Source: an uncultured Anaerolineales bacterium
GTDB taxonomy: Bacteria > Chloroflexota > Anaerolineae > Anaerolineales > Villigracilaceae
Length of the DNA stretch: 64,000 bases
NCBI GenBank assembly: GCA_937928015.1
Contig: CALFXA010000032.1
Location: forward strand, 3,728 to 67,727
Direction of reading: 5' to 3'
This document shows positions 40,469 to 50,200 of this stretch, piece by piece. The position numbers and the translations under genes were made by a program. The notes under the pieces were generated by a model. It was not told the DNA's origin and searched no databases. It worked only from the letters and a program-made list of their open reading frames with translations. The stretch's first letter is position 1, and every line of letters begins with the position of its first letter.

Positions 40469-43400
40469 GACTTCACTCCAAAAATATGTGGATGCCTGGC
40501 AATGATCTCTTCCCAATCATCCTTTACACCAAACCGCACAACAGAAAAACCAATATCCTCCATACACTCTGTCTGGATGGCATCCCGCTCTCCGCGTGTG
40601 GGGAATTGGTGATGAGGTCCATCCACATAAATGGCCACACAATCCTTTTCATACAGGAAGTCGGGCCGAGTGCTGCAATTCTCCATCAATTTCTGTGCAT
40701 GGGAAGGCAGGGTCAGGTTGCGCTGTTCCATAAAATCCAACCACTCGTGTTCAAGGTCAGACTGGCACAGATTATGCAGCCGTTTCAAGTGTTCTTCGCG
40801 CGACAAGGCCGAAGGTGAAGTTTTTGCCATCACCCCGCTCAAATCCATCAACACATCCCTGATGAGTTTCCGATCCAGCAAGCGATGTTCGCCCTGATTG
40901 AAATAGCTCATCAGACAGTTGTAACAGGCAGCTTCACAGGCTTCGTCAATCCCTTCCGCGTGCAATTTATCCTCACCCGTCTGCGGGTCAAAGTGGCATA
41001 GCTGTAAAGCCAGTTGCGCGACGTCCGCAAAGCCATTCGGGTCATCGAGCAAACGGCGCAAGACTCCCGCGCCACCCTCGGCGGATTCGTAAAACAAAAT
41101 CATCCTGCGGACTTTCACAGAAGGCAACGGCTCTGCCGAGAGTTCATTATCTTCCAGTTGATATTTGATCTGAATGGCTGATTTCAACGCCGCTTGGAGC
41201 GAAGCCATTTGTTTTTCATCCAAATCGATGGACGGCTCGAACAACAGGCTGTTCTTCGTATCTTCCACAAACGGAATGACCCGCTTCGTGCGCCCCGAAA
41301 GCGGATTATCCTGAGCGTCCTTTTGTTCGTCCTTTTCCTTCGCCCAATATCCACGCTCGATATCCAGCACAAACCCCAACTGCGATTGATTGGCGCGGCG
41401 CTTCCACCCGACGTTGATTCGGGAAATCGTCGCAGCGCTGGCATAGGTCAACCTGGCAAGTTCTTCGCCATCCTTGAGCAGCACAGCCAATTGCGCAGAA
41501 AGGTCACCTGTCTGCGTTTCCTGAAAACGAATCGCGGTGCGGATCTCATATCCCTGCCGCATTCGTTCTTCCTCATCCGAGCTAATTCGGTCGCGTCGTT
41601 TGGTCGAAACATTCTGCAAACGGAAGAGCGGCGTGATAGGCGGCTGCAACTCCGCATGGCAGCGCTCACAACGGTCCTGATTACCTGTCGTTTCAGGATG
41701 GAAATATCCGCAGGCGGGACAATGCTTTGCCTGCATGGTCGCCACGCCATCCGCGTTTTCCGCCACGGGCAGGTTGACCTTGCTGATCGTATAGCGCGAC
41801 CCCTCGTGATAGATGATGGACTGCGGGCCAAACTCTGAGATTGCCAAAAAGCGCGGGCGGGACAGGAATTCATCCTTGTTGCCACGCAACCGCCGAGCGG
41901 GAATGAACGCTGAAAGCGGCAGACGCGGGAAACTATACCCAGGCAGGAATCCTTCGCTGGCAAAATAGCGATAGGAATAAAAATCAGACTGCACCAGATT
42001 TTTCGAGTCAGTTAACAACTCAAGTTGGCTTTCCGCTTCTGAGCGTAACCGCTTTGCCTGCTCTCGATCCTGCGCAGGGCGTGACATGTCATTGATGATT
42101 TTCTGCTGGGAAGTCTGCTGCCCTTTGGCAGCCAGATACAATCCACGCCAGCGTTGACAGGCTTGATTGAAACTATTGGGGATTTGGTTGATCACGCCTT
42201 CCAGCCAGGCGTCACTGAACCAGTCTGTTTTCTTGAGTTCGTCTTCCACTTCGCTCAAAATTCTCTTGGTTCTTTGGAAGGCCTTTTTTCTGGCGTCGTC
42301 AGAGTCCAAAGCGTTCTGGACAAAATCCAAAACATGCAGCGTGGGATTGTCACCTGAAATATCGAGCAGGTCTTTCAACGATCTGCCAAGACTCAAATTC
42401 GATTCGGCCAGCCAGACCGCGTGAACATGCGCACGCAGCAAATCCTCGTTGGCAATATCCAGCCGCGGCGGCGTCACTGCGCCTGCCACCATTCTGTCCT
42501 GCCGCTTGAAGTAATACTGGTCATGGTTGCTGCCCGTCGAGCAGTACGTAAATACCAAAGCAGGCTGTCCGCTGCGTCCTGCACGTCCGCTGCGTTGAGC
42601 GTAATTGGCAGGCGTGGGTGGGACATTGCGCATGTTGACCACATTCAACTCGGAAATGTCCACGCCTAATTCCATCGTCGGCGAACAATACAGGATCGGT
42701 AGTTTGCCTTCGCGGAAAGCCTGTTCGCGCGCTTCGCGTACTTCATTCGGAACTTGCGCGGTATGCTCATGCGCTTCCAGTCCATGCATGTCTTTGGCGA
42801 CGCTTTTGTAAAACTCAATAAAATGCTGATTCGTCCTTGCGCCTTCCGCAGGCAAACGCGGCACGCGGATCACATCATGAAACGGCTTGCTGCCATCTCC
42901 GACCTTCCAAACCATTGCCGAGGCAGGGACTTGATAACCATTCACATCGTTCTGATCTTTTGTCTCCTGGACGATCTCCACCAACCCACCCACGCGCAGG
43001 GCATCCAATATCTGTTGGATCATCTCACTGACGTCATCGGTTTTTAAGGCAACCTGGTACGCAGGGAAGGTCGTATTCCTTTTCAGGAATTGTCCATACC
43101 CGCCTTTGGCAGACAAATAGACATTGCCGCCATAATCGTTATCCTGCCCTTTGGGGCGCGGAAATAGGATCGCCGAGTGATCGAGTTTTTCGGTCTCATC
43201 CAACGCCCAGGGCGGTTCCAATCGCTGACTGCTCAACTGCTTCATGCTTTCTTGATAGGCAGAATCAAGATAATCCACCTTGATTGCCAGTTCGCGGCGC
43301 ATGAAATCCAGCAGTACGCGGCAAACTTGCCGCCGCGTTTCAGGTGCAGCGCCCGCCAAGGCAGGATGAGCGTTCTGCCACAAATCTTCCGCTGAGCAGA

Positions 43401-45648
43401 CTTCATCGAGAGAGACATATTGAATATCGAGCAGGCCGCATTGCTCAAGGTTTGGCGATGTAATGCGCCATCCACGTTGCAGATCACGATAAACCTTGTA
43501 TCCAAGCGCCTCCCGTAACGCGCGCTCGGTTTCGCTTTTCTGGGCGAACCTGACAGTGGGATCAACAGCGTAGTGTGAAAAATCCAATCCTAATGCTTCG
43601 AATACCTTTTGCGTGAGCACATCATGGTGAACACCAGAATCTCCAGCTTGATTTACTGCCTTGTAGATCGCCGCGCGCAGCAAAACCATTTCCACGAAGT
43701 CATTGAAATGCCCCGCCTGCAAGGAAGCGTCCTGGCGATTATCAGTAAAACTCAATAATTTCTTGACTTTATCGTTCCCTGCCAGCGCAGGATTATTTCG
43801 TAAATAACGAATGAGATTCAGGCTGAGAATGGTGGTGTCCGTGCTTCGTCCGCCCGAGCTGAGTTGGGTCAACTTGGCAAATTCAGAGGATTGGCGCGGG
43901 TTATATGAAACGCCGCAATTCAAGCAGAAGCGGAACTTGCCTTCGGTGAAGTGAACCTGAACACCATTCTCCGCCTCTTCCCCCGACGGGGCAAGCCGAT
44001 ATGGCTGAGGCAAATTCTTCTGCTGAGAGCGTTTGACTTCAATTTCGCCTTTGCGCTCCTCCAACCAATCTTCGGGGATGCGGTCATATATACTATTGTC
44101 CGATGGCCACGGATTCGTGGAAGACAAATAGAGATAGCCCGTCTCAGTGTCTTCGTCATCGCTGCGATCGGTAAATTCACGCGAAATGAACACTGTTCTG
44201 CCTGTTTCACGGTTCGTGACTTTGCGGGTAACGTAATATTCCTGCCCACACTCGCGGCAAAATACAAGCGGGAGAAGCTCACGAGAGCGGTCGCCAGGCA
44301 CAAATCTTTGGCCCTGAATGGTGAAGTACCGCTCGTCTTCATTTTCAATAGAAGCATATACCGTATCACCACGGTTGAAAAATTGATGTAAGCGGAAAGC
44401 GAAAGCAGGCATGCCCGTTTGGGTATTGATCGTGTCATAACCAGACAGGAGCGATTCTGCAATTGCCACAGTGCAATCTGCTTCAGGAACCCCTGTTAAC
44501 TGACTTAGCGCAGGCGCGGCGCCATTCTCGCCCGTCATGCGTCTCGGCCTGGCGCGTACCAGCCGATTCTGCTCATCTGTCCTCAGTCCAAGATTGCTCT
44601 CGATCCAACTTGCCAGCGGGTCATTGATCAATTCGTGATACGAGCTGAAATTATGATTTGAAGCAGTAACCCTGTCTTTCAGTTTAGACAACGCCGCGGG
44701 ATCATTGAAATCCATTTCGACCGTCGAGCGTCGCAGAGTCTCGCCAATAATGCTCTCGGGGAGGACCGCATCACCAAATAATTTTGAAGCAACCGCAGCA
44801 ACATCATTGCGTTGCTGTTCAAATCCGCCCGCGCTGGAAAGGGTCGCTGAGGTCCCAATGCATTGCAGGTTGGTCGCATTCAAAGTGTTGCGAACCCTGC
44901 GCACCAGCATGGCGACATCCGCGCCCTGGCGTCCGCGATAGGTGTGCAGTTCATCCAAAACAAGGAAACGCAGTCCCTGGGCCCTGCCAACTAATTTTTC
45001 ACGTTCCTCAGGTCTGGTAAGAATCAACTCCAGCATGACATAGTTCGTCAGCAGTATATCGGGCGGATTCGCCATGATTTGATTCTTTTCTTCGTCACTC
45101 TCCTGCCCTGTATATCTGGCAAAGGTCACTGGTCCTTTTTTATCAGGAAAGCCAAAGTTGACATACTTATCGAGTTCCCCTCGCTGGGAGTTTGCAAGCG
45201 CGTTCATCGGATAAACGATGATCGCTTGAATTCCTCTGCCGCTGCCATTTTTCAAAACAAAATCAACGATTGGGATGATGTAAGCTAGAGATTTTCCCGA
45301 ACCGGTGCCTGTAGTTAATACGTAATTTTTTCCAGACTGGGCTACACGAATAGCGTCTTCCTGATGTTGGTGTAGCCGTAAGGAACTCCCAACAGGGTCG
45401 TTTTCGCTTTTTCTACGGAAAATGGATTTACAGGCTTTGTGTAAAACACCTTGATCTGCAAGTTCTTCCACTTGATGACCAGGCTGGAATGCAGGATTCA
45501 ACTGTATCAATGGTTCAGGCCACAACAACCCCTGTTTAAGTTGATCCTCTACATACGCGTGAATCTTTTCATCCCGTATCTGAATAAAACTGGACACATA
45601 GGATTTATAGTCCTGCACTAGCTGATTACGAAGATCAAAGACGTTCAT
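40465..45648 (-). CDS. Giant YprA-family helicase with DUF1998 and nuclease-like C terminus
   Basis: 1727 residues. Walker A TTGTGSGKSLAY (112-123), motif Ia YPMNALANSQ, DELH box FLVLDELHTYRGRQGAD near 233, GTSATLSS near 260, and motifs V-VI ELGVDISELN with QRSGRAGRSG. Two CxxC pairs near 1320 (HCPACG, CERCHAEL) and a C-terminal EACEAACYNCLMSYF near 1575 are the zinc site of DUF1998/MrfA-type domains. The last ~80 residues (TRPDFLY, AIYVDGPHHQF) resemble a DUF559/VSR-type nuclease with the usual D…D-x-x-H spacing. DISARM splits helicase and DUF1998 into DrmA and DrmB; the fused form is as in Druantia DruE and in ARMADA as I recall it. First gene of the island. Confidence 0.85.
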   Translation of the reverse strand: MNVFDLRNQLVQDYKSYVSSFIQIRDEKIHAYVEDQLKQGLLWPEPLIQLNPAFQPGHQVEELADQGVLHKACKSIFRRKSENDPVGSSLRLHQHQEDAIRVAQSGKNYVLTTGTGSGKSLAYIIPIVDFVLKNGSGRGIQAIIVYPMNALANSQRGELDKYVNFGFPDKKGPVTFARYTGQESDEEKNQIMANPPDILLTNYVMLELILTRPEEREKLVGRAQGLRFLVLDELHTYRGRQGADVAMLVRRVRNTLNATNLQCIGTSATLSSAGGFEQQRNDVAAVASKLFGDAVLPESIIGETLRRSTVEMDFNDPAALSKLKDRVTASNHNFSSYHELINDPLASWIESNLGLRTDEQNRLVRARPRRMTGENGAAPALSQLTGVPEADCTVAIAESLLSGYDTINTQTGMPAFAFRLHQFFNRGDTVYASIENEDERYFTIQGQRFVPGDRSRELLPLVFCRECGQEYYVTRKVTNRETGRTVFISREFTDRSDDEDTETGYLYLSSTNPWPSDNSIYDRIPEDWLEERKGEIEVKRSQQKNLPQPYRLAPSGEEAENGVQVHFTEGKFRFCLNCGVSYNPRQSSEFAKLTQLSSGGRSTDTTILSLNLIRYLRNNPALAGNDKVKKLLSFTDNRQDASLQAGHFNDFVEMVLLRAAIYKAVNQAGDSGVHHDVLTQKVFEALGLDFSHYAVDPTVRFAQKSETERALREALGYKVYRDLQRGWRITSPNLEQCGLLDIQYVSLDEVCSAEDLWQNAHPALAGAAPETRRQVCRVLLDFMRRELAIKVDYLDSAYQESMKQLSSQRLEPPWALDETEKLDHSAILFPRPKGQDNDYGGNVYLSAKGGYGQFLKRNTTFPAYQVALKTDDVSEMIQQILDALRVGGLVEIVQETKDQNDVNGYQVPASAMVWKVGDGSKPFHDVIRVPRLPAEGARTNQHFIEFYKSVAKDMHGLEAHEHTAQVPNEVREAREQAFREGKLPILYCSPTMELGVDISELNVVNMRNVPPTPANYAQRSGRAGRSGQPALVFTYCSTGSNHDQYYFKRQDRMVAGAVTPPRLDIANEDLLRAHVHAVWLAESNLSLGRSLKDLLDISGDNPTLHVLDFVQNALDSDDARKKAFQRTKRILSEVEDELKKTDWFSDAWLEGVINQIPNSFNQACQRWRGLYLAAKGQQTSQQKIINDMSRPAQDREQAKRLRSEAESQLELLTDSKNLVQSDFYSYRYFASEGFLPGYSFPRLPLSAFIPARRLRGNKDEFLSRPRFLAISEFGPQSIIYHEGSRYTISKVNLPVAENADGVATMQAKHCPACGYFHPETTGNQDRCERCHAELQPPITPLFRLQNVSTKRRDRISSDEEERMRQGYEIRTAIRFQETQTGDLSAQLAVLLKDGEELARLTYASAATISRINVGWKRRANQSQLGFVLDIERGYWAKEKDEQKDAQDNPLSGRTKRVIPFVEDTKNSLLFEPSIDLDEKQMASLQAALKSAIQIKYQLEDNELSAEPLPSVKVRRMILFYESAEGGAGVLRRLLDDPNGFADVAQLALQLCHFDPQTGEDKLHAEGIDEACEAACYNCLMSYFNQGEHRLLDRKLIRDVLMDLSGVMAKTSPSALSREEHLKRLHNLCQSDLEHEWLDFMEQRNLTLPSHAQKLMENCSTRPDFLYEKDCVAIYVDGPHHQFPTRGERDAIQTECMEDIGFSVVRFGVKDDWEEIIARHPHIFGVKS

Positions 45649-45713
45649 TGTGTTCCTGCATATTCTCTAGAAAATGTCCGACCTTACATCACAAAACAGG
45701 CTGATTGCGTCTA

Positions 45714-45719
45714 ATTATA
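45714..45719 (-). promoter_or_regulatory. Putative -10 element of the defence island
   Basis: TATAAT on the minus strand, 66 bases ahead of the giant helicase start. I see no good -35 hexamer at 16-18 bp, so the promoter may need an activator; the WYL regulator gene just upstream is a candidate. The rest of 45649-45813 holds nothing else I can name. Confidence 0.4.
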
Positions 45720-45813
45720 CTATTTCATATACATAAAGGACTGAAGATCAGGACAATTCAAAGTCAATTACTCCCCTGGCCTACACCCGAAAGTTGTCTA
45801 TGAATCCAATAAC

Positions 45814-46992
45814 TCAATACGTACCCGGGATTTCCATCCTATCGAGGCGAAAGGTGCGCTGGCCGCGGCGGCTCTGGCACCAGGCGATGACGTAGGTCTG
45901 GCCGTTGCGCTCTTCGATGGACAGCGGCGTGATGCGCCGCTGCTCGGGGGCATAGCCCGGAGCATGATAGAGCAGATCCAGACCCTGCTGCAATTGCAGA
46001 TACTTTTTCAGCACCTGTAGCTTGGGCACCGAGGGACCAAGCGGCTGCAACAGGGTCGGTTTGGTGAAGTGCGTGCGTTTGGGTTCAGGCTCTGGAGCCT
46101 CTTCAAACATCTGCAGGTGGACTCCACGCCGTGCAAGCATTTTGATGAAGGTGCGCGCCTGCTTCTCATCCACCAACACATGGCGCGGGGAGACTACCTG
46201 CTGGATGTAGGTGCGGAAGTTGGCTTGCCTTCGCAATGCGGATAAATCCTCGGGATGTGAGAATTCGAGCAACACGCCACGCGTCACACGCAGGCTGGGC
46301 TGACCTCGCAGCCGCGCGCGGATGGCACCTGGCAGGGGGCCACCCAATCCACGTTCTAGCAAGGCCTCGAGCTCTTCTGGATTCCCCGAGGAATACTGCA
46401 AGGTGCGACGGGTGAGCGGATACACGCCTGGAGAGGCGGGACGCAGGTGCCGTTCCAACTCCCAGAGCAGATCGATGTGCTGGGGGAGCGGGACCTGGAA
46501 CTGGTCGCCGTTGATTTGACAGGGTTCGGGCGTTTTGGGGGTGGGCAGGCTGCCCAGTCCTTTGAGGAAGTAGCGTCCCCAGGCTGTCAGTTGATCTTCT
46601 TGCACCAAGCCCAACGCTTCCAACTGGCTGAGGAACTTGCGGTCTTTGGCGGTCAGGGACTTGTCGTATTTCAACTTCCAGAGCAGTTTCTTGCGGAATT
46701 GACGTGTTTTACGGTTTTTGGGGGCGTTTTGCCAGGCATCGATCAGGTCGAAGGTCTGTTCCTCGGTACTCTTGTTCAGCCAGCGGCGGGCAAAGCCGGT
46801 AACCCTCAGCCGTCCATCGAACACATCCAATAATCCTGCTTCCTTGCATAAGGCGATCCAGAACGAGAGGCGTGGCTGGAGGGCGATCTTCTGGCGTTGG
46901 AACTCACGCCAGATCTGCCTCTGTGGCACGCCGCGGCGCAGGGCAGTCAGCAGGGTCAGGATGATGTAGAATGCAGGATATGTTTCAGACAT
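45814..46992 (-). CDS. WYL-domain regulator with helicase-C-like domain
   Basis: 392 residues. The N-terminal half is helical with winged-helix features (QRQIWREFQRQKIALQ). Residues ~235-290 (LSALRRQANFRTYIQQVVS, EKQARTFIKMLARRGV) resemble the XPB-like helicase-associated domain often found with WYL. The C-terminal ~60 residues (GLDLLYHAPGYAPEQRRITP, VIAWCQSRRGQRTFRLDRM) are a WYL domain, which senses nucleic acid or nucleotide ligands. WYL proteins control many defence loci. Here it sits between the DISARM-like island (same strand) and the CRISPR array, so it may regulate either. Confidence 0.7.
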   Translation of the reverse strand: MSETYPAFYIILTLLTALRRGVPQRQIWREFQRQKIALQPRLSFWIALCKEAGLLDVFDGRLRVTGFARRWLNKSTEEQTFDLIDAWQNAPKNRKTRQFRKKLLWKLKYDKSLTAKDRKFLSQLEALGLVQEDQLTAWGRYFLKGLGSLPTPKTPEPCQINGDQFQVPLPQHIDLLWELERHLRPASPGVYPLTRRTLQYSSGNPEELEALLERGLGGPLPGAIRARLRGQPSLRVTRGVLLEFSHPEDLSALRRQANFRTYIQQVVSPRHVLVDEKQARTFIKMLARRGVHLQMFEEAPEPEPKRTHFTKPTLLQPLGPSVPKLQVLKKYLQLQQGLDLLYHAPGYAPEQRRITPLSIEERNGQTYVIAWCQSRRGQRTFRLDRMEIPGTY

Positions 46993-47270
46993 GGAATCAT
47001 TGTATGCAAGATGAAGGTCAAATGCAAACGCGCCAGGCTGTGAAAAAAATCACATGGAAGCGGTTACCGTTCGCAAAAGGAGGTTTTGGAGGGAGGAATC
47101 AGTTTAAACGAGTTTGGAAGAGATCAGCAGAGGATTCATGCATGAGAGAGGTGGGAGTTTGGAGCGATTTTGAGCAAAAAGTCCTTGAGGTTCGCAGGAT
47201 TGGTACAAGCGTGAGTTGGAGGGGTGATATAATGAGCATCAGCGAGATCGGACGAGTTCAGAAAACCAGG
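46993..47270 (+). promoter_or_regulatory. Probable CRISPR leader
   Basis: 278 bases between the WYL gene start and the first repeat. A TATAAT hexamer at 47228-47233 lies 37 bases before repeat 1 and could start array transcription to the right. The opposite array end has a broken repeat, which agrees with the leader being here. No gene is supported in this stretch. Confidence 0.55.
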
Positions 47271-50200
47271 GTCCCCATCGCATTGCCTCTATTCAGAGGA
47301 TTGAAACTATCATTCATTTGTGCACCTCTCGCAACGGGAGTATAAGTCCCCATCGCATTGCCTCTATTCAGAGGATTGAAACCCAGACGCCTGCCATTTT
47401 TACCTGCACAGCAGTGCCCGGGTCCTCATCGCATTGCCTCTATTCAGAGGATTGAAACGCTAGGTTTACTACGAGAAAGACAACACCTCGAAACGGGTCC
47501 CCATCGCATTGCCTCTATTCAGAGGATTGAAACGATGGTGACTCACGGTTACTAAATCGTCACAAGAAGAAGTCCCCATCGCATTGCCTCTATTCAGAGG
47601 ATTGAAACGAAATAAGTGGCCTGACGGGCCAAATTCGGGGAATCGCGGTCCCCATCGCATTGCCTCTATTCAGAGGATTGAAACCTATTATTTCCTACTA
47701 GAAGCCAAACCGCATGTTACTGGTCCCCATCGCATTGCCTCTATTCAGAGGATTGAAACTAGTTGCGGGTCGATTGATCAACGCACGGATCGCAATGAGT
47801 CCCCATCGCATTGCCTCTATTCAGAGGATTGAAACGACTTCTGCCACGTTTCTGAGTTGGCCGTTGGTGGTCGTCCCCATCGCATTGCCTCTATTCAGAG
47901 GATTGAAACGAGATAGGCCACGCCCATCAGCCCAAGGAAGATCAAAAGTCCCCATCGCATTGCCTCTATTCAGAGGATTGAAACCTGCCGTCACGGGATC
48001 CCCTCGGCTGTATCCGCAATGGTCCCCATCGCATTGCCTCTATTCAGAGGATTGAAACCCCTGCTCGGTGTTTGTTGCAATCTGGTAGCCCCCGGGTCCC
48101 CATCGCATTGCCTCTATTCAGAGGATTGAAACTTCTTCAGTTCTTCATCGCCATTGCATGCGGCGTCCGTCCCCATCGCATTGCCTCTATTCAGAGGATT
48201 GAAACTTCCCGCAGGAAGTCAATCGTAGGTGCGTCTTCAGGCGATCCCCATCGCATTGCCTCTATTCAGAGGATTGAAACAAGGAAGCCCTCGTTGTTCA
48301 TTTTGGTCGAGGGTTTCATCCCCATCGCATTGCCTCTATTCAGAGGATTGAAACGATGTTGACCCAGAGGACGGCCGAGCAGCCATTGACATCGCGTCCC
48401 CATCGCATTGCCTCTATTCAGAGGATTGAAACTGGTCGGCAGCGGCGCGACCGTGTTGGTCGGCTTGGGTCCCCATCGCCTTGCCTCTATTCAGAGGATT
48501 GAAACCTCTGCACATTTGGCCACAGCCTGAGCGGGAAGGTCGTCCCCACTGCCTTGCCTCTATTCAGAGGATTGAAACTGTGTTTTCTGCCTGATCTCCA
48601 CTGAGGAGCACATTTGTCCCCACTGCCTTGCCTCTATTCAGAGGATTGAAACCCCAAAGCTTTGGTCCTGCCAGCAGGATAAAGGAAGTAGTCCCCACTG
48701 CCTTGCCTCTATTCAGAGGATTGAAACTGGTCAGGTTGGCGTCGATTGAATCGACACGTAGGCTGAGTCCCCACTGCCTTGCCTCTATTCAGAGGATTGA
48801 AACAAATATCCTTGGTCTGCTCAACGGCAGTCGCGGCTTGCGTCCCCACTGCCTTGCCTCTATTCAGAGGATTGAAACAAAACGGCCAGGCCGATGAACG
48901 CGCCCCCGAAAAGACCGTCCCCACTGCCTTGCCTCTATTCAGAGGATTGAAACTAACAATGAATATGGGCCTGCCAACATTCGTTTGTGAATGGTCCCCA
49001 CTGCCTTGCCTCTATTCAGAGGATTGAAACACGAAACCATGTCTCCCCTGATCCAGCCAGTAGCGTAGGTCCCCACTGCCTTGCCTCTATTCAGAGGATT
49101 GAAACGGGGTAGGTGCAATGGTGGGAGCCTGGGTGGGCTGGTCGTCCCCACTGCCTTGCCTCTATTCAGAGGATTGAAACATTACCGAGTCCAGCCTCAA
49201 CGTACGGAAGCGGCATATAGTCCCCACTGCCTTGCCTCTATTCAGAGGATTGAAACTACGTCTTGCCAGAAGGCAAGACACCCCGGTGGAAAGCGGTCCC
49301 CATCGCATTGCCTCTATTCAGAGGATTGAAACGAGTCGTGATTCTTTCATCCAGGTGTGAATTGGCATCGTCCCCATCGCATTGCCTCTATTCAGAGGAT
49401 TGAAACTACGATGATGAGTAGTATCACCGTCCATTGCCCAAGTCCCCATCGCATTGCCTCTATTCAGAGGATTGAAACGCCTAGCCCCAATACAAAAATA
49501 AAAACTCGTACCTTAGTCCCCATCGCATTGCCTCTATTCAGAGGATTGAAACTAACAAAGACACGAATTTTCGTTTCCACGTTCACGTTAAGTCCCCATC
49601 GCATTGCCTCTATTCAGAGGATTGAAACCTTGTCTTCGGCAGAGCGGTAAGGGCCAACCGCCAAGCCAGTCCCCATCGCATTGCCTCTATTCAGAGGATT
49701 GAAACGAAGTAGCCAGCGAAAGTGGCAAAGCCAGGATCAACGTAGTCCCCATCGCATTGCCTCTATTCAGAGGATTGAAACTTGCATGCGTTGTAGCGTA
49801 GCTTCAGCCAAGTCTGCTCGTCCCCATCGCATTGCCTCTATTCAGAGGATTGAAACGATTGCCACGCTAACGGCCCACCACGTGAGGCCTGCGTGTCCCC
49901 ATCGCATTGCCTCTATTCAGAGGATTGAAACTTCTTCGATGGACTTCTGCACGTATTGCTTGCAGAGTTGTCCCCATCGCATTGCCTCTATTCAGAGGAT
50001 TGAAACTAATTGCTTACCACTTTGAGATGTTAATTCAGGTCGAGTCCCCATCGCATTGCCTCTATTCAGAGGATTGAAACAATTGGGTTTTCGATGCGGG
50101 GTTGAACGACCTGTCCGAGTCCCCATCGCATTGCCTCTATTCAGAGGATTGAAACTTCCGTCAATTTCTTTGCCACCAACGAGGTACACCAGTCCCCATC

